From Planctomycetota bacterium (GTDB lineage Bacteria; Planctomycetota; Planctomycetia; Pirellulales; Lacipirellulaceae): 32,569 nucleotides of DNA. The DNA lies in contig JAADGV010000106.1 in NCBI GenBank assembly GCA_013152205.1, positions 1-32,569 on the forward strand. Direction: 5' to 3'. A program made the position numbers and the translations under genes. The stretch's first letter is position 1. Every line of letters begins with the position of its first letter. Of the stretch, positions 32,536-32,569 are shown piece by piece. The notes beneath the pieces are model-generated. The model made no database searches and was not told where the DNA came from. It saw nothing but the letters and a program-made list of their open reading frames with translations.

Positions 32536-32569
32536 TGTGTCAGCAAGGTTGAAATGAGATTCTGAAAGT

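Overview
The window looks like a chromosomal segment from a planctomycete, most likely of the order Pirellulales. This rests on overall gene style (paired Gfo/Idh/MocA oxidoreductases, a secreted ceramidase-like protein, a zinc-ribbon membrane protein, an LplT-PlsC-Aas fusion), moderate GC, loosely packed genes, and many intergenic palindromes of the kind common in that group. No rRNA, tRNA, CRISPR array, integrase or transposase gene was seen. The lineage call is inference from gene content, not a database match.

Layout. 1-971 holds no convincing gene but carries several hairpins, including one dispersed palindrome nested inside another. 972-6259 is an RND efflux pair (lipoprotein adaptor plus inner-membrane pump) followed by a bestrophin-like anion channel. 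6532-7950 is a secreted ceramidase-like hydrolase, convergent with an AI-2E-type membrane protein (7984-9030). A small 2-3 TM ion-channel protein and an M32 carboxypeptidase follow (9206-11295). 11330-12986 is a compact type II restriction-modification pair (PD-(D/E)XK nuclease and beta-class DNA adenine methyltransferase), followed by a GNAT acetyltransferase. 13982-18846 has a zinc-ribbon/single-TM protein of unknown role and the three-gene proton-translocating transhydrogenase pntAA-pntAB-pntB. 19060-20742 has a MutY-family glycosylase and a single-domain globin preceded by a strong hairpin that covers its ribosome binding site. 20803-25296 (minus strand) has a cupin, two Gfo/Idh/MocA oxidoreductases and a TlpA-like thioredoxin protein. 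25862-31227 (minus strand) has a pteridine-reductase-like SDR, a LOG-family protein and a 1167-residue LplT-PlsC-Aas fusion. 31611-32495 is a prepilin-peptidase-like protein.

Functional picture: mostly envelope and redox housekeeping (efflux, NADPH supply, phospholipid acyl recycling, oxidative base repair, O2/NO handling) with one defence island. The least explained structures are (i) a family of at least six dispersed hairpins, plus one half-element at the right edge, that share a design (AACC or AACCAC end, then three imperfect 8-10 nt words, inverted at the other end) although the word differs from element to element; (ii) the hairpin covering the globin ribosome binding site; and (iii) enzymes that lack a hallmark catalytic residue: MutY with Glu in place of the catalytic Asp, and a prepilin peptidase with Leu in place of the GxGD Asp.
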